64,000 nt of DNA, from contig CALYLW010001025.1 of assembly GCA_944989445.1 (NCBI GenBank), positions 1 to 64,000 on the forward strand. The letters run 5' to 3'. Positions 9,912-20,946 of the stretch are shown one piece after another (position 1 is the first letter of the stretch; every line of letters begins with the position of its first letter). Source of the DNA: Ampullaceana balthica. Taxonomy: Eukaryota > Mollusca > Gastropoda > Lymnaeidae. The notes beneath the pieces are model-generated. The model saw only the letters and a list, made by a program, of their open reading frames with translations. It searched no databases and had not been told where the DNA came from. The translations under genes were made by a program, and so were the position numbers.

Positions 9912-11810
9912 CTAGGGGTCGTCCATAATAAATGACGTCACGCACCTAGGGGGGAGGGGGGTCACACTTTTGTGACGATGCATGACGAGGGGGAGGGAGG
10001 GGGGTTGAAGAAATGTGACGTCACATCAAAAGGGTAACTTTAAATAAAACTTCCACTGAAATATTTGTTCGCTTACAATTTATTTAATGACTTTTTTTTC
10101 TTCTTTTTTAAAAAAAAATCAGTGCTTCTCAATGTGCTGGTCGGTATGCCACCAGACGCTGGTTGGCGTATGCTATCAAGACACGAAAATTAAATCTAAT
10201 TATAATCCTTAAGGTTGAGAATCCACAAGATAACATATCAAATTGTTACACTGCGTCGTTTGATGTTAACATCAAAGCATTTGTGATGTAACCGCAGCTC
10301 CGTTTGGTTCTCTCATGACAGGAGTTGTAGAACATTTTTGCCCGTTACCCCAAAATATACAAATTTATGTATCCGTTACCCCCCCCCCAGACTCAATGTC
10401 CTGCTCACATGACTCGGGGATTTTGGGGAGCGTCTTTAGCCCCCTCCCCCCGAAAATGCTGCTGATGAGTTTTACAAGTGTCTAAAAATGATTTGAATAG
10501 GATTATGTGTATATATTTTAAGTCAAAACGACACGGAATATCCCTTTTCTTTAAAGGGGGAGGGGGGAGGAAATCTATTTGATAGAGTTAAAAGCGTTTT
10601 AAGTTTGATATAATTGTTCGATTGGTTTTTGGTAAAAACTTCCCTGGCCATTCTAGTCTTCTAGATCTGTGCTTCTCAAAGTGGTGGTCCGCGGACCGGT
10701 TCCGGTCCGTGGGCCATCCGCTGCCGGTCCCCAGATGTTCTAAAAAAGGGACGGAAAAAATTGTCAGTGCAGAGAAAATAGTGTACGGGTCCCTGGTGCA
10801 ATGGAAAAAATTCCTGCTGGTCCGCAATACTTAAAAGTTTGAGTGAGAAGCACTGTTCTAGATAGAAGGGTAAATGAGCCCATTTAAAATTATTCAAGTA
10901 TTCATTAACTTTATTGAATGCATCAAATTCTCGACATCGCAATTCGAGAGGAGCTCAAAACAACTTTTCTTCATAGCTCAGTTTTTAAGGCATTAATTTT
11001 AAAAATCACAGAAATGATACGTGATAAAGACAAGTCATGTGGATTAAGATTATTGTCACTCGTGTCAATATAAATGAAAGTAGGGTAGATTTAGGTGTCT
11101 TCATATAGTGCGTAGGTAAGAAATCTACATGGTTGTCAAATTTTTAAAAAATGCATTTTCTGGAAGGAACAGTTTAATAATGGGCATATGTTCCAAGCGT
11201 ACACGTACACATGACGTATTTTAATATATCTAGCGGATTGTAGTGGATGTTATATGTCCCAAATGAGTCTGCATTACCCCCAAGAATTCCCTTTTTGACC
11301 CCAGTTCAGGTTATTTACCTCTGTTCGCCGACCTCTTTCTTACGGGATGCCTGTCAGTCAGTTGAGGGATTTTTAAAAATACATTTTAAAAGGGTTATTT
11401 TTAAATATTTTTTTTTCTAAACAAAGACGTTAACGTGATGATTAATACTCAATGTTTAATTTGTATGCATTAAAATAAAATATAAGCTAAGGATGTTAAC
11501 ACAGTTCATTTTCTGAAGGCCGGTTTAACGTTTTTTAAAAATGCTTCACGCGGGTTACGATATTACAATGTAGATCTTCCCTAAATAAATAATAAATACT
11601 TAAATGACAATAAAAGTGATTTGAAACATACTTATTTTCAAATAGAAAATAACTTTTATTTATTTTATTATTTTTTTTTGGGGGGGGGGTCAAAGATTTG
11701 TGACGTATATTTAGAGGGGGGGGTCTAAGTTTTTGTGACGACGCGTGACGAGGGGGAGGGGTCAAAAATCGTCAAAAATCGCATGACGTCATTTATGGAC
11801 GGCCCCCTAG
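9912..11810. mobile_element. TIR element with CTAGGGG..CGTCCATAAATGACGTCA ends
   Basis: The left terminus CTAGGGGTCGTCCAT and the right terminus ATGGACGGCCCCCTAG are inverted copies that continue into a shared TGACGTCA palindrome and G-rich subterminal tracts. A clean target duplication could not be identified. Related ends occur at 7566. The interior holds the hAT MITE at 10667-10855 and a CCCCAAATGAGTCTGCATT dispersed repeat near 11250. No transposase was seen. Confidence 0.62.
10667..10855. mobile_element. hAT MITE (CAGTGCTTCTC family), copy 1
   Basis: A 189-bp palindromic element with ends CTGTGCTTCTC and GAGTGAGAAGCACTG. It is flanked by perfect 8-bp duplications TTCTAGAT at 10659-10666 and 10856-10863. 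The GC-rich interior contains GGTCCGCGGACCGG. Two more copies lie at 18125-18311 and 25045-25212. Confidence 0.88.
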
Positions 11811-12888
11811 TGATATAAATAGTAATAGTCAGTGACCTTGACCATTGTTCACATCAAACACTCTCGTACAATGATGCCTCAACAACTAAGCAAATTAAAA
11901 TTAAATTTAAAAAATCATTCCATAGCCTTTGGGGAAGTAAACTAATAGTGATGACGTGTACATTATTTATATACCGGAATATGGAGAAAGCGATGTGAAG
12001 TCAGCGTCGCTCGCGTTAGTCTCGTATGCTTCCCTGCATCTTAACCGCAACAAAACAAAAACGAACTCCGGGTAATATGCTAATATGGGATTATTGAAGT
12101 TGCCTAGAGACTTAGGCCTAGAGTGTCAACAAATAAAACAATTTTAACGTTGATAATTAATTTACATCACCCACCACCCTTTATACATGCATTTCTTTCT
12201 TTCTTTAAACATAAATAGAGTTGTGTAATTTTTAACGCAATCAATAGAATAAATGCGCCAACCGTAATTAGTAAATACTTAGTTTTCATTGGCCTATTTT
12301 TTGTTTGCGTCTCAATAGCCTGTGGGCTATTTAGACGTTAGCGCCTCAATAGCCACTGCCAAAAAGTTATTGTCCAGACTCAGGGTAAGGAAAAGGAAGT
12401 ACCTAATGACAAACTCAAAACACGTGCACATAGCTAAACATTTTGCTGCTTTTGAATGAGCTAAATTTCACACAGCTCTTTACAAATGTACACATCGCAC
12501 TTCTCATCTATTTCTCAATGATGACATCAAACTGCAACTGAGAGCAATCCTTTTCAAAGTTGAAAAGAATATAAAATGAGTTAGAATTTGCATGGGACAA
12601 AAAAGACTAAATATGCTCTCTCTAATGAGCATTGAAAAGGAACTTAATTGTAAGCTTTCTTAGCTTTACTGACTTGATTGATAACTTCACCATGAGAAAA
12701 ATTCGCAATCGAAAGTTGTAGGTTCAAATAATAATAATAAATTTTTTAAAATAAATTTTATATTTCAACTAAAGTAAATAATTCGTTACCCCATGAAAAA
12801 AAAAGTTTTTAAAAAAAAAGAAATACGGAATAACGCGTAATATTATTCTTTATGGGGGAGCGTTCGTAACAGCGTAAGTCGGGATGGG

Positions 12889-13180
12889 ACCGTCGTCTTA
12901 TCTTATCTATACAGACGCTCCTTCTATGCAGAAGATAATTGCGTCCACAGACCATGACAGATGATCTGTTGGCAAGTGATGCAGCGTTCACAGGCCACGG
13001 CTTTGTGGGTTTCACGCATTACCCAGCCGCCTAACTAGCGTTAGGTACCCATTCGGAGCCGGGTGACTCAGGTACGCCCTAGGCCCCTGGAACAAATCCT
13101 TGCCTTCACATGGATTCGAACCCGTGACCATCGGTACGCCAGTTGAGCGCGCTGCCACTCGACCACCGGTCGTAACCGGG
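12889..13180 (-). mobile_element. tRNA-derived SINE with LINE-like 3' tail
   Basis: Read on the minus strand: a tRNA-like head with A box TGGTCGAGTGGCAGCGCGC and B box GGTTCGAATCC (13110-13175); a central domain shared with the copies at 16937 and 60880 (TGTGAACGCTGCATCACTTG); then a tail with GGACGCAATTATCTTC and AGAAGGAGCGTCTGTA that ends in GATAA repeats (12895-12950). The tail matches the 3' end of the LINE family at 24390-24450, which suggests the LINE machinery moved it. Confidence 0.85.
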
Positions 13181-13775
13181 AGATTACCTGTATATAAACA
13201 TGCATATCACGCCTTTAATAAATATATATATAAAAAAATATTAACTCAAAGACAATGAATTCATAATTTTCGTCTAGAAAAACATCAACAAAGAAAACCC
13301 ATCTTTTGATTTGGGGGGGGGGAATAAAAATCGTATCCCCCCTCACACCCCACTGTGGTAGGGGGAGTCGTGAGGTGGGATTCGTCCACGGTGTCGGTGT
13401 GTCAAAGCCTAAATAGCTTTATATCTTTTAAAACATAAGACACTGCCTCTTTCATGTCCAGCCTTTTTTAAACATCTCTCTGCTGCGACGTTTATTTTTC
13501 TTCTAATTTGTTTTAATTTTAATGTTGTTTGTGTGTTGGGACTGTTTTATTATTGCAAGTTAACTGATATTTTTTAATAAAACATTTTCGCCTTTAACGT
13601 ATTTCTTTATATTTCTTAATTTCTTTCTAGACGAAAAAAATTAGTCTTCATTTTTTTTTCAGACATAAATGCGTACACAGTAAAATTTTAGGCTCGGGTG
13701 TCACCCCCTGATGCGTGTCACCCGGGGCGACCCGCCCCCCTCGCCCCCCCCCCTAGTGATGCCACTGAGCGTACT

Positions 13776-15300
13776 TAACCATTTCCAAAAGTTTCATGCT
13801 TTTACCTAAGCAGGAAATTGAAGAATTAGTTATTAGCCAGTTTTTAGTAAGAAAAAATACATTTGGTCCCCCGGCCCCCGGTGAATGATAATTTAAATAT
13901 TTTTTTGCATGCTACCATCGCAGAAGTGTACTCAACAACTTCCCAGAGTTTTATGTTTCTACCTAGACGGGAAAGTGGAGAATAAAGCGATTTTCAGTAT
14001 AAGGAAAAAAACGTTTTTGGGCCCCCGGCCCCCAAGAGTTTGAATTGTAAATTTCTTTTTTCACCATTTTTCGTCGTGAGAGGGTACTCAACAACTTCAC
14101 AAAATTTCATGCTTCTACCTACACGGGAAGTTGGAGAATTAGTGATGAGTCAGTTTTTAATATTAGAAAAAAAAACTACATTTGGGCCCAAGTAAGTGAA
14201 AATGTAAATCTTGTTTTCGCCTGTTTACACCGTGGAAGTGTGCTTAACAACAATCCCAAATATCATGCTTCTACCTACATGGGAAATAGGAAAATTCATG
14301 ATTTTCATATTTTATATAGCTAATGTAAGGAAAAAATTCATTTTGGCCCCCGGACCCACAGAATGTGATAATTTTAAAACATTTTCGTCTTTTACCATCG
14401 CGGTATTGTACTCAACAATTTCCCAAAGTTTCATGCTTCTGCCTACTCGGGATATAAGAAAATTAGTGATTTTCAAATTTTATAAAGTCCATAACGAAAA
14501 ATAGCTTTGTGGGCCCCGGGCCCCCAAGAGTGTGAAGTTTAACATTCTTTTTTGCCATTTTTCGTCGTGAGAAGGTACTCAACAACTTTCCAAAGTTTCA
14601 TGCTTCTACCTACGCGGGAAGTTTGAGAATTAGTGTTGAGTCAGTTTTCAATATTAGAAACAAAACTACATTTTGGCTCCCGGCCCCCAGTAAGTGATAA
14701 TTTTAATATTTTTTCCCTTGTTACAATGGCGGAAATGTACTCGTCATCTTCCCAAAGTTTCATGCTTCTACCTACCCGGCAAATAGGAGAATTAGTGATT
14801 TTCAATTTTTATAAAGCTCATATAAGGGAAAAAAACATATTTTGGGCCCCCGGCCCCAAGTGAGCATAAATTTTTAAAATCTTTTTCTTCATTTTAAGTC
14901 GTGACAGTGTCTTCAACAACTTACAAAAGTTTCATGTTTCTACCTGCACTGGAATTGAACAATTAGTGATGAGTCAGTTTTTAATATTATAAAAAAGTAC
15001 TTTTGGGCCCCCTGCCCCCAGTAAGTGTTAATTTAATATTTTTTCGACTGTTACCATCGCGAAAGTGTACTCAACAACATCCCAAAGTTTCATGATGCTT
15101 CTGCCTACTCGGGAAATAGGAGAATTAGTGATTTTCATATTTTATATAGCCCATATTAGGAAAAAAAGCTATTTGGGCCCCCGGCCCCCATGAGTGTTAA
15201 TTTTAAAATTCTTTTACGGAAATTTTCGTCGCGAGAGGCTACTCAACAACTTCCTAAAGTTTCATGCTTCTACCTACACGGAAAGTTGGAGAATAAGTGA
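13776..15300. repeat. Tandem array of about 160-bp units inside the Helitron
   Basis: About ten diverged units. Each has GTACTCAACAACTTCCCAAA, then CATGCTTCTACCTACACGGG, then a spacer ending in GGGCCCCCGGCCCCC. The CTTCTACCT-type block recurs near 13800, 13965, 14110, 14265, 14435, 14600, 14765, 14935, 15095 and 15260. Open frames over this stretch are by-products of the repeat and are not genes. The array continues at 7270-7491 across the hAT insertion. Confidence 0.85.
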
Positions 15301-15348
15301 TGAATAAGTGAGTGAGTGAGTCAGGGCTTTGCCTTTTATTAGTATAGA

Positions 15349-16063
15349 ACAGAGTAAGGGGCCTAGCACAGTTCCTTGTAGAACTCCTGAGTTAACCTTT
15401 ATTGGTGCAGATTTAGCTCTATTAATTATTACAGTTTGCTCCCTACCCAAAAGGAAGTATGGATCCCGTGATGTTAGGGACCTGAGATTACAAAGTAGTT
15501 AAGTTTTTTAAGTAAACTAAGGAGGTGAACTTTTGCAAATGCTTTTGAGAAGTCTAGTAATATTGTGTCTTTTTGATCATTTTTGTCTAAGCCTTTTGAT
15601 AGTTCATCTATTAAACCTATTAATTGTGTTTCACATGATCGGTTTTTTCTAAAGCCGTCGATGTGGGAATAGGGCATTATATTTGTCTATGTGGTTAACT
15701 ATTCTACTATATATTATGTGTTCTAGTAATTTACACGTGATGCTAGTTAGTGATACAGGTCTGTAATTACCAGGGTCTGATTTATCCCCTTTCTTAAAGA
15801 GTGGAGTTACGTTAGCTAATTTCCAATCCTGAGGCACTTTACCTTGGTTTAGAGAGGCTTGAAAAAGAACTACAAGGATTGGGGACAGTTCATTGCTTAG
15901 TTCTTTTAATAACCTTGCAGGCAATTCATCTCGGCCAGTAGCTTTGTTTATTTTTAATTTTTTTAGGAGTGAATGTATACCTATCTCGTCTAAAGTTATG
16001 TTACCTATTTCTTCCATTTTATTTAAATTTATTAAAACTTCCTTGTCACCTGGATAGACTTGC
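15349..16063 (-). mobile_element. LINE copy 1, central RT segment
   Basis: Minus-strand continuation of the LINE cut at 6355. It encodes RT blocks in order: INKATGRDELPARLLK, WKLANVTPLFKKGDKSDPG, NYRPVSLTSITCKLLE, FRKNRSCETQL and LDFSKAF, then the LQGTVLGPL block at the left edge. One frame covers 15649-16017 and another 15474-15677, with a frameshift between them. It is interrupted at 16063 by the hAT-like element. Confidence 0.9.
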
Positions 16064-16199
16064 CAGCCGAATTTTTTTTAAAATTTCGGCTGGCTGACAT
16101 AATGTTTCGGCTGATATCCGGATTAGCCGGATTTTAAAATTTCGGCCGGCTCACATAATTTTTCGGCTGATATCCGGATTAGCCGGAATTCTCCGTGAA

Positions 16200-16789
16200 T
16201 TGACATTTGCAGCTGATTTTTTTGCTGATTACGAAATATTCGTAAACATTATCCAGGGCTGTTCCAGCAAGTGTTACAGGTGCCGGTATGTTGAGAGATC
16301 GGCAATTAATTTTAAGAAGTCAACAAAACCATCTTTAGCCACATTTTCAAAGGCGAGCAAGTCTCTACAGAACCAGATAACGCTATCTCTTGTCAGTTCA
16401 TGACTTGACATTGACTTTTGCCTTCTCCATACTTAAAGAAATATCCCAAAATTTTTATTTAACTTTTCTTGACTTTGTACTGACACATTGTGCTTGACAC
16501 TTAAGTAAAGATTCATATTGCCACTTGATGTAATTGCGGCAAAATTGGTTACTTTTGAAATTTGACCCTTGTCACCCAATGACTGCTGAGCAGTGAGACA
16601 CAGCTGACAATAATCTCGACCTTCGTCTACATTTCTCGCATCAGCAGAGAACAGGTCACCAAAATATTTCCAGCATTGTGCTTTAGAGTTTCCATGTAGG
16701 CTAGGCGGTTTAGGTTTTACATGTAGGTTTTTAATGAACTGCCTCTCTTCCCGGTTTAGATGACATTTATTGCTGACATTTGAGTTCAC
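16200..16789 (-). pseudogene. BED zinc-finger hAT transposase fragment
   Basis: The minus-strand open stretch 16433-16789 encodes 118 residues with a BED-type finger: CWKYFGDLF, then CQLC about 24 residues later and a YLSVKH end. BED fingers form the DNA-binding N-terminus of many hAT transposases and of domesticated ZBED proteins. Downstream on the minus strand (to about 16200) another frame reads INCRSLNIP-like hAT sequence after a stop and frameshift. The catalytic domain and dimerisation region are missing. It probably belongs to the 16064-20946 element, whose orientation agrees. Confidence 0.75.
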
Positions 16790-16840
16790 CTAAAATCATC
16801 ATAAAGCCATAAAGAATTGTTACATTAGAAATGATGTAAC

Positions 16841-17720
16841 TTAAAAAGGTAATCCTGCAGTCTTAGCACGTATATTATTTCACTGCAAATTTTAATTTTC
16901 TCGTGAGAACTTTTGTTTTTAATTTATTAAATGCATTTATGCGATGGTCTAAGTGGTAGCGCACTGGACTATCGATCCGGGGCGGATCCCGTGTCGCGGT
17001 TTCGAGCCCAGGTACTGGCAAAGCCCCTGGGGCATTGTGCTGGCCACACATTCTCCTGCTCGTTAGTGGTGGCTAAAACATGTGAACGCTACATCACTTG
17101 CCCCAAAGTCCGTCGTGGACTGGAAAGGGGGTCATATATTTTATATTTTTCTATTATAGCACTTATGTGTAAGGCGTTTTAATTTATAAGGCTGTTTTCG
17201 GCCATTGACGCTACATAATCAGAGTAGAGTAGGATACATCCATTTTGTTTATCTAGCAGCCTACTTGCTGGGTTGTCACAGCAAGAGGCCAAATGAAATT
17301 TTCTCACTTACAAACAAACAAAAAAGAATAAAACATCTAGTAAGGAAATAAGAAATGCACTTTTCATTGAAATATTTATTTATCTTCTAAGAATCTTAAA
17401 ATAGATGAATGAAACTTTTTAAAAAAACATTTTCATTCATTAAATTTATTTTAGCATGGGTCGTTCCAGGTAAAAAAAAATCTGGCTAGCAGGGTGCGAG
17501 ATAAACAAAATGATGTATTCTACTCCGGTTATGTAGCGTCAAGGGTCGAACAAAACGTATATATAAATTAAAAAGTATTGCAAATTAGCGCTATAATAAC
17601 TAAAATATAACATATATAAAATGCATTTATTACATTAAAAATGAACGTTTTCACGAGAAAATTAAAATTCGCAGCGAAAAAATGTACGTGCTAAAACTTC
17701 AGGATCACCCTTAAAAATCA
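16841..17720. repeat. Foldback (long inverted repeat), left arm carrying a SINE
   Basis: The left arm (about 16841-17285, excluding the SINE) pairs with the right arm (about 17480-17720). Both arms share GACGCTACATAA, TTTTGTTTATCT, the TCTATTATAGC-like block, TTTTAATTTTCTCGTGA and an outer CAGGATCACC/GGTAATCCTG-like end. A solo piece of the same arm occurs at 22440-22640. No coding content was seen. Confidence 0.75.
16937..17135 (+). mobile_element. tRNA-derived SINE in foldback arm
   Basis: It has a tRNA-like head (TGGTCTAAGTGGTAGCGC, B-box region GGTTTCGAGCC), then a central domain with GGCATTGTGCTGGCCACACA and GTGAACGCTACATCACTTGC. The foldback arm sequence is continuous on either side (AAATGCATTTAT before, TTTCTATTATAGC after), which defines the insertion. 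It lacks the GATAA tail seen in the SINE at 12889. Confidence 0.82.
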
Positions 17721-18124
17721 CCAGTTATTGACTTAGTATCTAGTTCAGAGGTTCCCAACCCCGTGCCCGCGGGCGCTATGGCGCCCGCGGAACGATTCGT
17801 ATGTGCCCGCCGCAGAGACGGAATTTTTCATAAACATTAATTAAAAATGTAAATTATATTTATTTATTTGTTAGAATTTAATTTTTTTAGGCCTAGGTTT
17901 ATAAAATACGTTCGTATGTTTGCGATATTGCATGTATGAGTGGTTCCTTTGCTGTCAGTACTTGTCGCAACTTGTATAGCGGCGAGCCAGAATGCACTCT
18001 TCACGCTAGCCTGGAACCCTCCTGGAACAAGGAGTGATGTGCAAATAGCATTCCCCGCCTTGATCTACGTTGCTGTCATTGTGATTGCGATTGCTGCACG
18101 TTCCAATCGCGACAGTTAGCTAAG

Positions 18125-18311
18125 CCAGTGCTTCTCAAACTTGTTAGTATTGCGGACAAGCAGGAATTTTTTCCATTGCACTAGGGACTGGTGAACTATT
18201 TTGCCTATACTGACGAGGTAGCGAAATGTCCTTTCTTGGTAACTTCTGCGGACCCGCATCGGATTGCCCATGGACCGGCACCGGTCCACGGACCACCACT
18301 TGAGAAGCACT
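18125..18311. mobile_element. hAT MITE (CAGTGCTTCTC family), copy 2
   Basis: The ends CCAGTGCTTCTC and GAGAAGCACT are flanked by perfect duplications TAGCTAAG (18117-18124 and 18312-18319). It is inverted relative to copy 1. It is nested in the hAT at 17746-20502, so it is younger than that element. Confidence 0.88.
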
Positions 18312-18676
18312 TAGCTAAGAGACATCTTCGTCTGACGAAACACGAATTAGGAGTTTTGATATTCCTTCTGTAAATTTATAACGGGGTAAAAGCGAGGTGC
18401 CCTAAAATGAATGGACCGAGTAAAAGACAATTAACCTTTAATTTTAACACTGACTAGGAGTAATCATATTATTGTTTCGTTAATTTGAAAAATAAATGCG
18501 TTTTTTGTTGTCTTGTAGTAGCATTGCAGTGCCGAAAAAACATAATTTGAATGACACTTTCAGACAATTCATGCCACTTTTGATGTGAATTATCCACTTT
18601 AATCTGAAGTAAGAAACAAAAAATACGTCAACTAAAATCAAGTCTAACTGCACAACAGACTGTTTTCACTAGACAT

Positions 18677-20206
18677 ATGGAAAATTCTAAAAAGGCCGCC
18701 ATTGCTTCTTTCAAAATTTCTCACATGCTCGCACAAAAGAAGAAACCTTTCATTGATGGTGAATTATTTCAGGAACTATTTTTTACTTGTTTGTTTGATG
18801 GATTTTCTAAGAAACGTGTGATTGTCTCAGCAATACAAGACTTACAGTTGTCAAATAACACCGTCACTAGAAGAATGAATGCAATTTCAAAAGACACTCA
18901 AACTCAGTTAAAGACTGACTTGGAAATATGTGACTTGTTCTCGCTACAATTTGACGAGTCAACAGATATATCAGACACTGCACAGTTAGCAGTTATGGTG
19001 ATATGGTATTTAGTAACTTCACAGTAAAAGAGGATATGTTGCTAATATTACCTATGAAAGGGACAGACAAGGGATGAGGATATTTATAATACATTCAGAA
19101 CATACGCCAAGTCAATAAATATGCCTTTGCACAAGCTGTCTGTGATAACCACCGATGGGGCACCAGCAATGGTAGGTAAAAACAAAGGATTTACTGCCCT
19201 ATGCAAGAATGATGAATCATTTTTAAACTTTATTTTCTACCACTGTGTTATCCACCAGGAAGCTCTGTGTTGTACAATATTGCCATTTGAACACTTTATG
19301 AAAATAGTTACAAAAATAATCAATTCTCTTCGAGCAACTCCTCTGCAACACCGACTTTTCAAGGCACTGTTAGAAGATACTGAAGATAAAGAACATGATC
19401 TTATTCTGCATACTGAAGTACGTTGGATCAGTAAAGGAAAGGTCCTTACAAGAGTTTTGAGTTTAATTGAAGAAAAAAAAACATTTATAAACGATAAAAA
19501 TGAAAATTATTTTGAACTAGCTGACTCTCGCTGGTTGATTGATTTGTGATTTTTCACAGATATCATGGAAAAATTGAATTCTTTAAATTCGGAGTTGCAG
19601 GGGAAAGACAAAAGCATAGCTCTGTAAAGTCATTTAAAGATAAATTGGATTTGTTGATATCACATCTGCAGATCGATTCTCTCGTGCATTTCCCATATAT
19701 GAAGAAAATGCTAGCTAAAAATGAAAAAAACGGGTCATTATTTATTAAGCATCTTAAAGTGTTACAAAACAGTTTGTAGAGAGATTTTTGCAGTTTACAC
19801 ATATCGAGCCAATTGTGTCCTTCTGTATCAATCCTTTTACTTGCCAAATAAATTTAATGGAAATGGCCGCATGTATTGTAGATTTTGTTCAATGTAAGAC
19901 AGAAGAACTAGAGTAAGAAATTTTGGACCTTAAGAATGATATTTTGCTAAAAATCTTTAGTATCAGGTGACTTTTTGGAGAAAAGTTCCCATTTTTTTTT
20001 AAAAAATGGCATATAAAATTGAAACATTTTTCGGTTCGAAATATTTATGCGAATCATTGTTTTCAAATATGAACTTAATAAAATCAAGATATAGATCTCG
20101 ATTCACCGATGAGCATCTTTATGATTGTTTCCTAACAGGATTATCCTCTTACTCTCCTAATTATGAGGCACTGGCCAATGACATGCAATGCCAAAGATTA
20201 CATTGA
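18677..20206 (+). pseudogene. hAT transposase (ZBED5/GTF2IRD2-like), broken
   Basis: Plus-strand pieces at 18677-19027, 19121-19549, 19546-19779 and 20006-20206 together cover a hAT transposase of the kind related to ZBED5/GTF2IRD2. Visible motifs: LQFDESTDIS (catalytic Asp region), TTDGAPAMVGKNKGF, HCVIHQEALC, EVRWISKG and the C-terminal dimerisation motif SLFSNMNLIKSRYRSR. Stops at 19028, 19550 and 19780 and frame changes between pieces make it a pseudogene, although the element's target duplication is perfect. The BED finger is not visible upstream. Confidence 0.87.
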
Positions 20207-20946
20207 CATAATGATATTAACATTTTTTTATAAAATGTTTTCTTTGTATTTGTGTTTTTTTTTGTTTACATTTTGTAAATACATTTCTCTGTGTGTATGC
20301 AGTTTGAATAATAATTTAATTATTTTGAAACATGTTTGTTTATTATTTAATTAATCTATTAATAAATTATGAATATACGACAATAAATTATGGGAAAATG
20401 AGAAGTTATGGAAGGAGTTTGTCGATTAAAAATAGGTGGCGCCCGCCACCCTGCCGATATTTTAGAATGTGCCCTAGAGTACAAAAAGGTTGGGAACCCC
20501 TGATCTAGTTAATTGAAACAATTAATTTAGGCTTTAATTACCTTTCTGCTAGTAGAAGATCGTTGAGCCATAATTGAGTAATAATAAATCGCCTATTTAC
20601 GACGAAGCTTAACGATAACTTAAATTAATTAATTTATTTATTTGTATTTTAATTACTATTTTATAAATTAAGATTGTTAGAAAAAAGATAACTTGCAAGA
20701 ACTGTATCAAAGATTATTTAGGTTTTAAAAAATTCCGGCGACGGTTATTCTAAAAATGCAATCGATCTTAAAACGGAACACAATGAAACTTAAGAAAACA
20801 AAAACATTACGTTACGGCGGCTCGTTCATTTCTCGGCGGATTTTCGGCGGACAAAATACGGCGGCTAATGCGGCGCGCCGCATATTTTCGGGCGGATTTT
20901 CGGCGGACGAAAATTTTGCGGCGTATTCGGCGCGCGGCGTCGGCTG

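Larger units (their letters stand above)
8959..12360. mobile_element. TIR transposon with long (about 115-bp) inverted repeats
   Basis: The left end (8959-9073) starts GGCAGTGGCTATTGAGACGC and is inverted-repeated at 12240-12360, which ends GCCACTGCC. Inner landmarks on both arms are CCAATGAAAACTAAGTA and the GGTTGGCGCATTTATTC block. AAAAAG flanks both ends as a possible 6-bp target duplication. No transposase was found. The interior holds another TIR element (9912-11810). The superfamily is uncertain; long TIRs can be Mutator-like, but the duplication is short for that. Confidence 0.72.
7500..13767. mobile_element. hAT-type non-autonomous element, 6.3 kb
   Basis: Terminal inverted repeats are CAGAGGCGTCACTAGGG on the left and the matching CCCTAGTGATGCCACTG on the right. 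They are flanked by 8-bp target duplications AGTGTACT (7492-7499) and AGCGTACT (13768-13775), 7 of 8 identical. It is inserted in a unit of the Helitron tandem array, which continues on both sides. No transposase was recognised. Its interior carries a SINE (12889-13180) and a long-TIR element (8959-12360). Confidence 0.85.
6356..15348 (-). mobile_element. Helitron, about 9 kb with nested insertions
   Basis: Read on the minus strand it begins TCTATACTAATAAAAGG (ending at 15348) and finishes with a GC-rich short hairpin followed by TTTTGCTAG (ending at 6356). These are the TC start and hairpin-CTRR end expected of Helitrons. The LINE sequence on either side joins cleanly (compare the uninterrupted LINE near 22230), which proves insertion without a target duplication. 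No Rep/helicase gene was found, so the copy is non-autonomous. About 6.3 kb of its length is a later hAT insertion (7500-13767); much of the rest is a tandem array of about 160-bp units. Confidence 0.82.
17746..20502 (+). mobile_element. hAT transposon, 2.76 kb, perfect target duplication
   Basis: The ends CAGAGGTTCCCAACC and GGTTGGGAACCCCTG form inverted repeats, flanked by perfect 8-bp duplications ATCTAGTT at 17738-17745 and 20503-20510. The interior holds a plus-strand transposase in several broken frames (18677-20206) and a hAT MITE (18125-18311) in the 5' region. A related element ends at 40716 with the same GGTTGGGAACC terminus. Confidence 0.92.
16064..20946 (-). mobile_element. hAT-like element with BED transposase remnant, nested insertions
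   Basis: The ends are CAGCCGA (16064) and TCGGCTG (20946). They sit in repeated subterminal stretches: TTTCGGCTGGCT and ATCCGGATTAGCCGG on the left, GGCGGATTTTCGGCGGAC on the right. The LINE reading frame resumes at 20947, so the whole block is an insertion into the LINE. It contains a minus-strand BED transposase fragment (16200-16789), a foldback repeat (16841-17720), a SINE and a complete younger hAT (17746-20502). No clear target duplication was found; the family call rests on the BED fragment. Confidence 0.65.

Noticed and set aside
13100..13180. Possible tRNA gene
   Set aside because: The A and B boxes belong to a SINE head: the sequence continues into the shared SINE core and a LINE-like tail, with no tRNA 3' half.
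14211..14863. Two open frames of 76-97 codons with similar proteins
   Set aside because: They are readings through the 160-bp tandem units of the Helitron; the similarity is repeat-derived and no domain is present.
20756..20946. GC-rich promoter or CpG island
   Set aside because: The GC content comes from repeated GGCGGATTTTCGGCGG subterminal units of a transposon end.
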